In this document: positions 9,905 through 20,993 of the stretch, piece after piece
How positions within the stretch are numbered: the first letter of the stretch is position 1
Layout: each line of letters starts with the position of its first letter
Made by a program: the position numbers and the translations under genes
Notes under the pieces: generated by a model
What the model was told of the DNA's origin: nothing
What the model saw: the letters and a program-made list of their open reading frames with translations, nothing else
Databases searched by the model: none
NCBI GenBank assembly: GCA_946811695.1
Contig: OX328123.1
Span: 149,390,729-149,454,728 of the forward strand
Length of the DNA: 64,000 bases
Direction: 5' to 3'
Source of the DNA: Gonocerus acuteangulatus
Lineage: Eukaryota; Arthropoda; Insecta; Hemiptera; Coreidae

Positions 9905-11262
9905 TATCTATGTCTGTTCGCTACAAAATATCTCTACAAAAATGGTTCTAAAGACACTTTCGATGGGGTGATGTCAATCGGAGAAATAAGGGCTTAAAAC
10001 TTCGAAAGCGTTTGTTTGTTCTCTTGTAGGGGGGGGGGTCGGTTTGTTTATCTCACTACTTAATTGATTGTTTTAAATGGACATTATCAGTAAAATTAGT
10101 CTTTTCGTAAAAGGAGGTAAGAAAATGAGAAACTTAGTGTTTTCGCAGTGTTATCGTTGTTGCGCCGTAAACTTCCTTCTGTTTGAGATTTTATTTTATA
10201 TTCTTAACGGTACATCAAAACCTACCAATAACTGTATGTATTCCTTAACTTATGGCACTAGAGATATGAGCGGAACTGCGCTAAGATGACGCAGTTCGCG
10301 CTCCTGATGTCTCAAAAATGGTCCGATTTTGATGAAATTTGGTACAGAAATATTTTTCTTAATTTGAAAGGTCGAATTCGTAAACCAGCAGAATCTGTTA
10401 GCCGGAAGATGGTTTTTGGAGCGAAATTCGCACGAAAAAATTGTAACGTTCACGTTTTCGAGTTCATATTCTTGCAGGTACTCGTTTTATAGATTTCTTA
10501 ACGTAGAACAACGAATAAAACCATTTTAAAGCGATATTACCCGTTTTGAGAAACATTAAAACACCTCGTATTCCAAAGTAATTTTCAGTTTGGGTACTCA
10601 TAAACGATTAATTTAGTTGAAACTTGGTCCAGACGTTTGATGTTCATCTAAACTAAGGTTGATACATTTTGGTTCCGTTTGGAGTTAAGGAAGTACAGGT
10701 AATAAAATATTTCATTAACAGACTTGAAAGGTTTTGGGATTTTCGTTTATCTTACATATCTCGAAAACGGGGGAAAATCGTGGTAAGTGGAAGGTGGAAA
10801 TTCGAAAGCTCATTAAATTCCTTACAAAAAAGGTTCAGATGTAATTTTTGATTGAGCGATGTCAATCCGAGAAATAGATGCTTCAAACATCAAAATTGTT
10901 AGTTTTGTTTTTTTCACCAAAGTTTTATCACTTACCAAACGTTTTATTTGGTTATTGTTTTTTTAATCACATTTAATAGTAAAATTAATATTTTAATAAA
11001 ATAAGGTATGAAAATGAGAAACGTATTGGTAATAGTGTTTCCCTTGGCAAACCTTGAGAAGGTAGGGGGAGTCATTTCCGCTTAGAATACTATCAGTTTC
11101 CTGTTTTGGAGCCTTAAATCTTCTTTCTCTTTGAGATTCATTTTAAATTTTTCACGAAAGATCAAAACCTACCAACAACTGCTTCTACTACTTAGCTAAT
11201 GACACTAGGGATATGAACGGAACCGCGCTAAGATGACGCAGTTCCTGCGAGTCAGACTTTTG
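9905..11262 (-). mobile_element. Two partial HINE copies, minus orientation
   Basis: Two copies of the family's left-end block on the minus strand (near 10256-10297 and 11210-11262, GGAACNGCGCTAAGATGACG) mark the starts of two head-to-tail partial copies. Both contain the family words GGTCCGATTTTGATGAAATT and a GTTTGGAGTTAAGGA block. They lie inside the element at 9329-11620. Confidence 0.6.
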
Positions 11263-12865
11263 TTTTTCTCTTCAATTGCGAGGTTTTCAAAATATCTCCC
11301 ACAAAAGCTGGATTTATTTTTTGAGTTAAATACCATTTTTATATACCTAAAATTATTTTATTTTGTCCGTTTTTTCCAATCAAATAGCACAACACACAAG
11401 TGTTTACTCGAAGAGAAGGTAAGCCAAAAATGGCGGCAGGTCACCACGCAGTACACTCCCTGTTTTCCTACCCTAACCCACCCGCTACACCCTTTCGCTA
11501 CACCCTTTCGTCCAGTATTGCCAACGAAATCGGCGCGCCGACTGTCTAGGCTCGGCGGCGGCGGCGCGCCACTCAAAACCCGGCGTGGCGTAGCGGCGCC
11601 GGCGCGGCGCGCATGTCTAAAGTGAATACAATTATGTACTGAAAACGTACTTACTCTTCGACTACAGCTGAGAAGGCTCTATTCTAAACAACCAAAAATT
11701 CGTTGTCATTTTAAGTATCTTGTTTTACTAGCAAATTCGTTTTACTGTTATAATCAACTGTGAATATGTGCTTCATGGCGAATAAAATTCCATTCTGTCG
11801 TGGGTTAAATCTTTCTATAAAATAAGAAATAACGATAACTTCAGTTGTAGGCTTTGAAGAAGGTTATATAGGTAGGAGAATTCAAAACAAACTATGCATA
11901 CGTCATCATGATTAGCCACTGCCATCATGATTACCACAGCTACTACAAACTTATTACCAATACCTTTCACTCTTTCTTGGCTTATTTTACTAAAATACTA
12001 ATTTCACTGATAAATGCAACTTAAAACAAAAAACAACCAATTAAAAAGTGAGGTAAATAAAGACAAAAACCCGTTCAAAACAACAAAACAAACACTTTTT
12101 AAGTTTTAAGCGCTTATATCTCTGATTGACGTTGACCCATCGGATATTGCTTCAGAACCTTTTTTGTAGAGAATTTAGTAAGCATTCGAATGGTCACCTT
12201 TCACTTATCACAATTTCCCAACTGTTATCGAGATATTTACGAAAAATGTATGAAGATCTGAAAACTTTTCATGTCTATTAATAAAATAAATCAGTTCCTG
12301 CGAGACAGACTTTTTTTTTATCCTGAAGAAACATCATTTCCATTTTCTCATCAATAACCTCTCGGAAAATGGTTTATAATGTGTACATTATGAAGTAATT
12401 TGTCAAACAAAAAATTATCATTTGAAGAATAAACTTATGTTTTAGTATTAGATAAATTATCGTTCTAGAGTGGCAATACAATTACCAAGTACAAAATCTT
12501 GCTTTATTTTTAGCATAAAACTGTAGGGGCTTGGAAAATTTCCATAAATCAAATATGTTTATTACAACTGCTTAAATAGTATACTTCTAAATGAATTTTT
12601 GAAAAAAAAAAAATAAAAAAAAATAAAAAAAAAAAAATAGCAATAGTAAACTCTTGGAAATACTGTGATAATGAGTCTGGTTGGCGCTAGCATGGCGAGT
12701 AAGTTGGTTTAAATTCAGCCAGGCAAGTTAATTAGTTAGTTAAAGTTTTGAAAATTAATTCTATAATTTTACTCAGTCCTGTGTAAAATTATAGAATTTT
12801 ACTTATACTTTCAAGGTCACCAAAACACAATGACAATTTAACAATTTTCAGTGTTGGTTAATGTA

Positions 12866-14478
12866 CAGTGGGTCAAAAAATTATTCATACACTTAATTTA
12901 TTAGTCAAAAATATTTTATTTTATTTTCTTAACCAAAAATAACTGCAAATAACAATAGCAAATAACATTTCACATTATCGTGATGCAAAAGAAAAAAAAT
13001 AGAAACTCACTCAATGCTTATAATAACAAAAATAGAACATTTCCCATGCAAAAAATTATTCATATACTTAAAGTAGGCGTAATAATAACTCTAAAATTGT
13101 TTCATGGGCCAATGTTTCAATTTAAAACCCATAATCCTTTATTTCTTATTAAACAAAATGTTTTATCTCAACATGAGAAACAGTTAAAACCTGAATATAC
13201 AAAGAAAATTCTAGTGAAATTGATCGAACATCTAAGGAACTCAGTTCTCATCTTAAAGCTGAACTTGTTAAACTTTTTAAGCAAGGACTGAGTTGTCGAT
13301 GCTTTGTATGCAAGTTGGAAGTGTCTTAAGCGACCGAGCAATACATAATTACAAATTTTAAAACTACATCAGGGACAATAAAAAACACACGGACATAAAA
13401 TGTTTGGTGAGTGAGTAAATCCAATGAAATCGCCCAGAAAACTGCAAAAAAACTCAAATTATTTTCTCCTGAACTAGCAGAACACATCGCATCATGTTGT
13501 CGGAACCCTGTAATACCTTAAACCTTGAGGTACTGGCTATATCTAGCAGGATAGAGTGGTAGAGCATTTACCAAAATACCTTTTATAAAAATAAAAAAGC
13601 AACAAAAAATAATAAAGTTTCCCTTGGATCATGGGATGATACCACATTTATTCTGGAAAAGTTTGTTGTTTTCGGACGAAAGGAAGTTCAATGTTTAAGA
13701 AAACCCCGGACAAAAAAATATTTCTTTGGAGGTAAAAAAGCTGAGCTTTCGAACCAAAACATCTCCAACCTAAGAGGAGCAAGGCTGGGGTAATGTCATG
13801 GTTTGATGTTGCATGAGCACCAGTGGAGTAGGCAAACTTTCTGAAATTAATGGTTATTTGAATACTGAGAAGTATATGAATGTTTTGCGAGGTAATTTAA
13901 AAAAAGAAATTGTACAAAGGTAGGAATGGACAGCACCTATTTGTTCCAGCAGACATACCGGGAAAAAACCAGAATAGCTATTGTACAATGTTCGCCAAAT
14001 GCTGCAAACACTACCTCAATCACCAGATCTTAACCCCTTAGAACATTTATGGGCATTATTGAAGTTAAAAATATCAAAATGTTCATGTTCTTCAGGGAAA
14101 GTGTTAATCTATAACCTTGAGAAGAAGGTGCTTCTGTTTGGGCATAAATCAGTCTTCAGGAGAATAACGGACCAATAGAATCAATGCTCTGGTGCCTTCA
14201 ACTTGTCATAAATCAGAAAGGGTATCCAACTAAATACTGAAAAGGGTTTATTCGAATCTTTATTTTTGTTAATTAGGTGTATGAATAATTTTTTTGCTTA
14301 TAACATTTTCAAATTTTGATGTTACCTTAATTTTATGAGATATTATATTTCTGCGCTTCATGAAATTAATGTAAAATGATGTCTGTTATAACTATCTGTT
14401 GATATTTTGCGTTAACAAAATTGCTAAAAATATTTACGGCCAATAAATTAAGTGTATGAATAATTTGTTGACCCACTG
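12866..14478 (+). mobile_element. Tc1-type transposon, 1.6 kb, decayed
   Basis: TA dinucleotides (12864-12865 and 14479-14480) flank inverted ends CAGTGGGTCAAAAAATTATT and its complement. Similarity continues for about 35 bp (ATACACTTAATTTATT). The plus strand holds broken transposase pieces. One reads MSTSGVGKLSEINGYLN after a VMVW-like word near 13795. Another reads SPDLNPLEHLWALLK near 14020-14060, with the acidic residue of the third catalytic position in its usual Tc1 context. Many stops and shifts show it is long dead. Confidence 0.9.
13981..14178 (+). pseudogene. Tc1 transposase C-terminal fragment
   Basis: The frame contains PQSPDLNPLEHLWALLKLKI, the canonical C-terminal catalytic block of Tc1 transposases (the third catalytic residue lies in the EHLW context). 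The rest of the ORF after it has lost similarity. Upstream parts of the same gene lie in other frames between 13400 and 13980. Confidence 0.85.
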
Positions 14479-15237
14479 TATATTGTTCAGTCACTAAACT
14501 TCTTGTCTATAGGTTATATGAGCTGTTTCATAAATTACATCAATAAATATAAAGAACTGGAGCAAATGAGTACAGGGAAGTAATAATACTTCAAAATTTC
14601 TCAAGAAACATCAAAAACAATCAAAAGGAATAATTAACAAAGCCATATATTGAATTTGTATGATAGTGAGAAGTTTGTCTCAGGTACATCACTAAAACAC
14701 AAAATAAAATCATATCTATGGATATCATAAATAACAATTTTTACATTATTTAATTAGGGAATGAAATTATAATAGGAATAATCAAAATTTGATCCAACTC
14801 TATACTGTATCATAAACTATTCTAACAGAGAATTTTAACAAGTTCTGTCTTGATAACACTTGATACTTTGATAAAGTTTATAAGTTTATTTAAAATTAAT
14901 CAGGATTCACATTTAAAAGTACAAACAACTGAGAGGTTTAATATATAAGTATACAGATGATTATACCAGTTATATTAGATCTCGATGTAATCTGAATTAT
15001 TTTTTTATCTGTACTTAAAAAATGATATACAGACAAAAAATAATGAATCAAATCACGATGAATAAAAAACATCTTGCATCAAAGTAATAAAACCAATCAT
15101 TAAATATTATTAACATAAAAATCTATCTAAAGCAACAGCAATCAATTCAGTCGTAGAAAAATCATTTAAATGATAACAGATTATTAAAGAAAGATTAAAC
15201 TCATTTAACCATTAATTTTCAAATAATAAAACATTAC
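14479..15237. other. AT-rich intron 2 sequence of FBXO9, nothing recognised
   Basis: No coding exon, inverted end or family repeat could be identified. It is one of the few stretches in the window without an obvious transposon, so it may be original intron sequence. Confidence 0.5.
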
Positions 15238-15327
15238 TTTATTTGATGATGAAGACTCGTCTTGATCATCACCTTCTGGCTCTTCACCACCGTCTTCACA
15301 AGTTCCGTAATTGCCACTTACACTATC
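15238..15327 (-). CDS. FBXO9: FBXO9 exon 2 (N-terminus)
   Basis: Acceptor CTTTAG and donor GTAATG (15232-15237) bound exactly 30 codons in phase 0. The translation is DSVSGNYGTCEDGGEEPEGD followed by DQDESSSSNK, an acidic, disordered N-terminus like those of other FBXO9 proteins (which are not well conserved in sequence here). The initiator ATG is the last three bases of exon 1, so splicing places ATG directly before GAT. Confidence 0.85.
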
Positions 15328-15556
15328 CTAAAGTTGAGTTTTATTAGTAAATATGTGAAAAATACAATAGTGAATATAGCACGCACAAAAAGACAGAATT
15401 TAGAAAAACTTAAGTAAATAACATATTAATCATTTATATACATCACAGCTTGAAAATATAAAGATTTTTTTTAAATTAAGGAAACCAAATTCATATAAAT
15501 ATCTTTCTAAGTTAGCCTTGTCATTAAAAAAAATAATATGTTTAAATAATACTTAC

Positions 15557-15700
15557 CATTTATAAAGCAAAAATCAGACAAGTTAGCGTTTATTTCTCTA
15601 ATTCTCGGTCAGAAAACCTGACAATAATTTCACCAAGTCTAGTACAAGTAGAAGCAGCTGCCATGTCTGGAGATCAAAACATCCCCAATAATAAACAAGG
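15557..15700 (-). CDS. FBXO9: FBXO9 exon 1: 5'UTR and initiator codon
   Basis: The sequence TTTATAAATG is followed at once by a strong donor GTAAGT (15551-15556). Only the ATG (15557-15559) is coding and the remainder is 5'UTR. The upstream limit (given as 15700) is a guess. No TATA box is obvious, and the sequence upstream is less AT-rich than its surroundings. A 24-codon upstream ORF is present in this exon. If transcription instead starts further upstream, extra noncoding exons could exist. Confidence 0.65.
15590..15664 (-). CDS. Upstream ORF in the FBXO9 5'UTR (24 codons)
   Basis: An ATG in the reasonable context GACATGGC opens 24 codons beginning MAAASTCTRLGEIIVRFSDR and stops at TAA, 30 bases before the main ATG. 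It is not in frame with the main ORF and would be read first by scanning ribosomes. Such short upstream ORFs usually lower translation of the main protein. Whether the peptide is conserved cannot be judged here. Confidence 0.45.
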   Translation of the reverse strand: MAAASTCTRLGEIIVRFSDRELEK

Positions 15701-15992
15701 ACAAGACAAGTAGGTATGAAAACAGCGGCAACTCCCGAAAACTTCTACTACTAATACTCTTATAATAGATTAATAGTTTTGAATGTCTCCGTCAAACAGC
15801 GCTCTGTCACTATTATGTATTATTGAAAGTTTAATATTTGATTTCGTGTAGTAACATTTTCACCTCCTGATTCATAATATTTAAAGTCGTTTTCCGTTTC
15901 GTCAAGGAAAAATTACCGGAATTTGGAAGAATATTTTCGTATACTTTATAATCCTTCTTTCTGACACCCTTAACAACAACGAAATGTTTTGA

Positions 15993-16256
15993 ACAAATAA
16001 ATTATTTATTTGAATTTTAACGTCCATTTATTATTGACAACGAATTTTAGGACGGGTTATCTGTAGGTAGTTAATAATAATGGACGTTAAAATTTAAATA
16101 AATAAATCTATAGGTTATCACCCTTTTCTAGCCAGGATAGAGCTGATGCCTTCCTTTTTTTCGAACGAAAACCCATCACCCTTAGTGGGAATCGAGCCCA
16201 CGACATTAGGCACGGTGTGCACACGCCTTACCGCTCACGGCCACCGGGCCTCCTAA
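15993..16256 (-). mobile_element. tRNA-derived SINE, family 2
   Basis: On the minus strand it starts AGGAGGCCCGGTGGCCGTGA with a box A-like segment and has box B GGGCTCGATTCCCAC. It continues with the family word GGCTAGAAAAGGGTG and ends in the tail word AATGGACGTTAAAATTTAAA. The tail segment is present twice here (about 15993-16045 and 16068-16105), which suggests a tail duplication or two nested tails. Relatives lie at 27754-27937 and 61416-61632. Confidence 0.8.
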
Positions 16257-16351
16257 AACGAATAATTTAATAAAGTCTGACTCTCAGGAACAGAGGCATT
16301 TTCCGTCGGCATTTCCGAATTGAGTCATAGTGTTGGCGTCATAAGCTGGGT

Positions 16352-17735
16352 TTCTCCCCACAGAAAGGAGAAAACATAGACACACAAAAAACCCCTGCCC
16401 CCTTTACCAAACTCTTTCTATCATTCTCCTAACAATAGCCAACAGCCTTGTGGGGAAAAAGAGATTTCTTCAAAGAAACATACACACACAAAGAAACCCC
16501 TGCCCCTTTTACCAAACTCTTTCTATCATTCTCCTAACAATAGCCAATAGCCTTGTGGGGACAAAGAGGTTTATTCAAAGAAACATACACACACAAAGAA
16601 ACCCCTGCCCCCTTTACCAAACTCTTTCTATCATTCTCCTAACAATAGCCAACAGCCTCGTGGGGGCAAAGAGATTTGTTCAAAGAAACATACACACACA
16701 AAGAAACCCCTGCCCCCTTTACCAAACTCTTTCTATCATTCTCCTAACAATAGCCAACAGCCTTGTGGGGAAAAAGAGATTTCTTCAAAGAAACATACAC
16801 ACACAAAGAAACCCCTGCCCCCTTTACCAAACTCTTTCTATCATTCTCCTAACAATAGCCAACAGCCTTGTGGGGAAAAAGAGATTTCTTCAAAGAAACA
16901 TACACACACAAAGAAACCCCTGCCCCTTTTACCAAACTCTTTCTATCATTCTCCTAACAATAGCCAATAGCCTTGTGGGGACAAAGAGGTTTATTCAAAG
17001 AAACATACACACACAAAGAAACCCCTGCCCCCTTTACCAAACTCTTTCTATCATTCTCCTAACAATAGCCAACAGCCTCGTGGGGGCAAAGAGATTTGTT
17101 CAAAGAAACATACACACACAAAGAAACCCCTGCCCCCTTTACCAAACTCTTTCTATCATTCTCCTAACAATAGCCAACAGCCTTGTGGGGAAAAAGAGAT
17201 TTCTTCAAAGAAACATACACACACAAAGAAACCCCTGCCCCTTTTACCAAACTCTTTCTATCATTCTCCTAACAATAGCCAATAGCCTTGTGGGGACAAA
17301 GAGGTTTATTCAAAGAAACATACACACACAAAGAAACCCCTGCCCCCTTTACCAAACTCTTTCTATCATTCTCCTAACAATAGCCAACAGCCTCGTGGGG
17401 GCAAAGAGATTTGTTCAAAGAAACATACACACACAAAGAAACCCCTGCCCCCTTTACCAAACTCTATCTATCATTCTCCTAACAATAGCCAACAGCCTTG
17501 TGGGGACAAAGAGATTTGTTCAAAGAAACATACACACAAAGAAACCCCTGCCCCTTTTACCAAACTCTTTCTATCATTCTCCTAACAATAGCCAACAGCC
17601 TTGTGGGGACAAAGAGATTTGTTCAAAGAAACATACACACAAAGAAACCCCTGCCCCCTTTACCAAACTCTTTCTATCATTCTCCTAAAAATAGCCAACA
17701 GCCTTGTGGGGACAAAGAGATTTGTTCAAAGAAAA
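16352..17735. repeat. 105-bp minisatellite, about 13 units, with higher-order structure
   Basis: The unit contains AAACCCCTGCCCCCTTTACC, a TCATTCTCCTAACAATAGCC word and GTGGGGACAAAGAGATTTG. Spacing between GTGGGG words is about 105 bp. Because 105 is a multiple of three, a 412-residue frame (16450-17688) stays open as 35-residue repeats. Unit variants (GKKRFLQ, GTKRFIQ, GAKRFVQ) recur in the same order. This shows that blocks of three to four units were duplicated together. The last units lose a CA pair and shift frame. The open frame is probably a by-product of the period and not a gene. Confidence 0.9.
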
Positions 17736-17984
17736 AAATAACGATATTATTATTCCCCGATTCAATTCAATCTCCATAAATCTGACAAAGCATCTTCAGA
17801 TGCTTCACACACACGACCAGTCATGTCGATGAAACCAAAACATTACTGTACGCTTAAATGTAAAAAAACGGTTGTTGGGAAAACAAATCTTTTGACTTGT
17901 AATTTTTCTAACATTTCACAAAATCTCAAACCTGAGTCATCCAATAAAAAAATAATCAGATTTTGCTCGTCTAATCATCATCGT

Positions 17985-18065
17985 ATATAGGAAATAATTT
18001 CGGAGGGGGCAGGGAAAATTTGGGGGGGGCTGAGACCATTTCCGGTGTATGGAATACTAACTATT
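17985..18065. repeat. Short dispersed repeat shared with 60556-60625
   Basis: ATAGGAAATAATTTC followed by G-rich sequence and CCATTTCCGGTG occurs here and, in the same orientation, near 60560. The family is not identified. Confidence 0.6.
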
Positions 18066-18099
18066 TAGATCTACATGTAAAATCGATTAGCTATATATT

Positions 18100-18475
18100 T
18101 TATTTCCTCAAAACAAAACGGCTTGTTGTTTTTTAATTGATTTTAGCAGTAATAATAATTTGTCGGTAAAACAAGTTCAGTAAAATGAGAAACATTTTTT
18201 GGTTGTTTTTCCGAGCGGAAGTTGAAGAGACAGAGTAATTTCCGCTAATAACGTTAAACTAATAACCGCTAACTTTCGTGCGGGCCGAGGATGGCCACAG
18301 ATTTGAAGGGTGGGCTAGATCTCGTAGCTGTGTGATGAACGCTCAGAGCGTTTGAAGGGTTAATAGCAATATAACCTTTCTTCAAGATTCCAGGCTTTAA
18401 AATGACACTAGGGATAGCATTGTTATGGCAACGCGCCAAATTACGCAGATCCTGTCAGTCGGACTTTTTTTTGTT
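18100..18475 (-). mobile_element. HINE fragment, left end, minus orientation
   Basis: The right border matches the family's terminal block (ACTAGGGATAG, then a diverged ACGCGCCAAATTACGCAG and CTGTCAGTCGGAC). It extends left with AATGAGAAACATTTTTTGG-type sequence shared with the copies near 11000. It is an older, more diverged copy. Confidence 0.55.
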
Positions 18476-18539
18476 TTTTAGCATGTAACTTTGAAGGAAA
18501 GTAGCTATTGAGGTTGCACTCATGACGGAATTTTTGAAA

Positions 18540-18774
18540 AATTTCTTCAAATCTTTATCGATCCTACCTAGTAGACACTAGAGATCATACCCCATCATAG
18601 AGAGCGACCTGAATCGATCATTTAAAAGATCGATCTTTTTAACAAGGTATAACGATCTCCAAGGGACGATCTTTTCAAAGAATCGATCTCGAAGGGTCGA
18701 TCTTTGTAAACAATCGATCTCTAAGGGTTGATCTTTTAAAGAATCGATCTATTTAGAATACCGCCAAATAAAGT

Positions 18775-18807
<33 letters not shown>

Positions 18808-19060
18808 CAAATATTCAAATACTTAATCTCACCTCTTGATATTCAATCTCATTTCTATTATTTAACGGAAGAAGAAATTTACATAACACTGTCCTATGTC
18901 CAGTAACAGACTTTTAATACAACAATAACATTCTAGTACGAATCAGTTTCTCCAACTAGAAGGGAAGAAGGTAATATAATAAAAATGTGGCTTCAAACTG
19001 TGCTCTTAATTTGTATAACTATTTTTCTCTATTATTATTATTTTATTCTATTTTTTTCAT

Positions 19061-19112
<52 letters not shown>

Positions 19113-19470
19113 CCCATATATTTTAATATGATGTAACAGTAATAGTTCATTCTGTATTATTTTTGATGAAAAATAGTCTTAATTGTTTTTTAATTTTAGT
19201 TTACAGATATGTTTTTAATATTATCAAGTATTTAAATCGACTTGTTTAGATCGATTCGTAGTAGTGATGGACGATTCTGGAATGAGAATCAATTCGAATC
19301 GAAATGAAATACGAATTTCGTTGGTAACTGTAAGTAATCGTAAAATCGACCCATCTCGAAGATTGATCAATATCGTAGATCGATCTTTTGACTCGATCTG
19401 AGCTCGCCGATCTTTTTTCTGGATCGATCTTTTCATTTGAATCGATTAAAAAGATCGATTCATATTCGAG
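18540..19470. repeat. GATCGATCTTTT-rich repeat element
   Basis: Two clusters of AATCGATCTTTT/GATCGATC words (18600-18760 and 19235-19465) flank a T-tract (18778-18807) and a (TA)n tract (19064-19110). The outer words TAGACACTAGAGATCAT and GTAGTGATGGACGATTC are partly inverted, suggesting a MITE-like element. The family is unknown. Confidence 0.45.
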
Positions 19471-19656
19471 AATATATAATACTAGCTGAATACCCGTGCT
19501 TCGTCACGGCAGATAAGTAGTTATTTAATTGCGTTAAATAATGATTCATTAAAATTACGTTACTACACAATTCTGTGCAGTTTATTATAGCACGGTTCCC
19601 GCCATACTATATTTTATTCAATGGGCGTTAAAATTTAAAAGGTTATGTTTCCAAGA

Positions 19657-20001
19657 GGCGAGGTTAGCTCAGTGGTAGAGCACTGGACTAATAAGCTAGA
19701 GGCCTTAGTTCAAATCCCGAGCAAGCACTAAAGATTTTTTCTTCTAGTGTCTTTGTTCATGGGTTGAATTCGGCCTTTCTGACCGTCCCTAGGTCAACCC
19801 AGCCTTTAATTAATTTAATAATGGGTACCTTGGTTGGTGCTAATGACTCTAGCAGTCGAAGCAGCCAAGGGGAAAATCAGGCGGCCGGAGCATAGTACTG
19901 ACCACACTATCTCCCTAGTGTGCCGTATGGTCATGAATCAGATACCTCTATAGTATCTGCCCCTCAGGGCCCTCGTGGCCTGTTACGGGACTGATTTTTG
20001 A
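19657..20001 (+). mobile_element. SINE family 1 with 14-bp target duplication
   Basis: It is a full copy with box A (TTAGCTCAGTGG) and box B (GTTCAAATCCC). TTATGTTTCCAAGA (19643-19656) and TTATGTTTCGAAGA (20002-20015) flank it, a 14-bp duplication with one mismatch. It entered Helitron copy A. Confidence 0.9.
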
Positions 20002-20119
20002 TTATGTTTCGAAGAAGTCATATGGTAACACCCAATATATTTACGAGTATTACCAAGGTTATAGGCGAGAAGGCATTGCAAGGGTTCCGGATATTATTAC
20101 CTCACCTGGAAAACCTAAG

Positions 20120-20612
20120 GATATGCCATACATCACGGTTTGACCGGGACTGTCCCGGTAGTTTGCAACTGTTTCGGTGTCCAGCGCCCGGTTTTATCAA
20201 TGTCCTGGAAATGGCTGTAAGATGTAAAAAGTAATGAATACATGTTTATAAGAATCTTTTTTAAATCGGTTACTTTTCTACAATCAACATTTTTACTACT
20301 GCTCTCAGTGTCAAAGAAATGAGAAGTAATCTAACTGTAAAACGCACAGCGCTTTAACCTGCCAGACACTACTATTTGGCTGAGAGATTGTTTTAAGAAA
20401 ATCAAGTAGCAAAAAAAGTTCCGTTCTTATTTTTAAGGTTTGGGTAGACTAACAGTTTAGGATTCCCCCTTCCCATTAGTTGCTAGGCTTAAAACTCACC
20501 AACCATTTTGCTTATAATTTGTACTCTTTTTATTCCCCCCCCCCTCTGGTATGCCCATCCCATATTAATGTGTCTCGGTTTAACTCTCCAAAAATATGGC
20601 AAGCCTATCTGA
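20120..20612. mobile_element. MITE related to 9492-9903
   Basis: The right end ATATGGCAAGCCTAT and left end GGATATGCCATA form the inverted pair also seen at 9492-9903, with CCGGGAC/GTCTCGG words just inside. It carries the same C/G-homopolymer and CAGCGCCCGG-type interior, in opposite orientation. It is inserted in Helitron copy A. Confidence 0.6.
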
Positions 20613-20993
20613 CGGGGACAGGCAGAAATGAAACGCAATTAAAACTCTATGAGGGATAGTTAATTTCTAGTAATTCAAGATCTGCCATCATAGTTGAAAT
20701 TAACCTCAATTAGAAATAAAACTATGAGATAGATAATGCAAGGAAACAGCTGTTCTTTATCGTCCTAGCAACGCAGGCTGCCTAGGCTTGCCTTCTCTAA
20801 CCAACTCAAACTTTAAACCCCCCTAAAAATGCTTAAAAATACGAATATCAAAAAATCCTTTCTTAGCGAGCGCCTACGTTATATAGGGAGTGTCCATGCA
20901 AAATTTCAAAATTTTCTGTCGAGCGGTTTGGGCTGGGCGTTGATAGATAAGTGAGTGAGTGAGTGGTATTTGACAAATATATAGTAGATAATT

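Larger units (their letters stand above)
9329..11620. mobile_element. 2.3-kb DNA transposon with GC-rich TTAGACATGCGCGCCG ends
   Basis: The two ends are inverted copies of TTAGACATGCGCGCC (9329-9343 and 11606-11620), followed inward by GGC-rich tracts of 60-80 bp that stand out sharply from the AT-rich surroundings. Both ends are flanked by AGTGAA (9323-9328 and 11621-11626), a probable 6-bp target duplication. Its interior is filled with a hAT-like MITE (9492-9903) and HINE copies (9905-11262), and no transposase is readable. I cannot assign the superfamily. Confidence 0.65.
9186..12290 (+). mobile_element. HINE/DINE-like (Helentron-derived) copy, split by a later element
   Basis: The left end carries the family's terminal words (GTCCGGCTCGCAGGAACTGC, then a GCGCGGTTAC variant). 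After the 2.3-kb element at 9329-11620 the family sequence resumes at about 11627 and runs to about 12290, with the conserved GATTGACGTTGACC and GAGAATTTAGTAAGC words in the same orientation. The microsatellite and 3' hairpin end are not present. Confidence 0.55.
19482..20988 (-). mobile_element. Helitron, non-autonomous (copy A)
   Basis: Read on the minus strand it starts A|TCTACTATATATTTGTC at 20988. It ends with a hairpin (CCGTGACGAAGCACGG, 19493-19508), an 8-base spacer and CTAG|T at 19482-19485. These are the canonical Helitron landmarks: 5' TC, 3' hairpin and CTRR, with insertion between A and T. An (ACTC)n run follows the 5' end. No Rep/helicase coding sequence is present. It contains a SINE (19657-20001) and a MITE (20120-20612). 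Copies B and C lie at 58475-60964. Confidence 0.85.

Noticed and set aside
16450..17688. 412-residue open frame
   Set aside because: It follows a 105-bp tandem repeat whose period is a multiple of three. The reading frame is lost where a unit loses two bases, and no domain is seen, so I list it only as a repeat.
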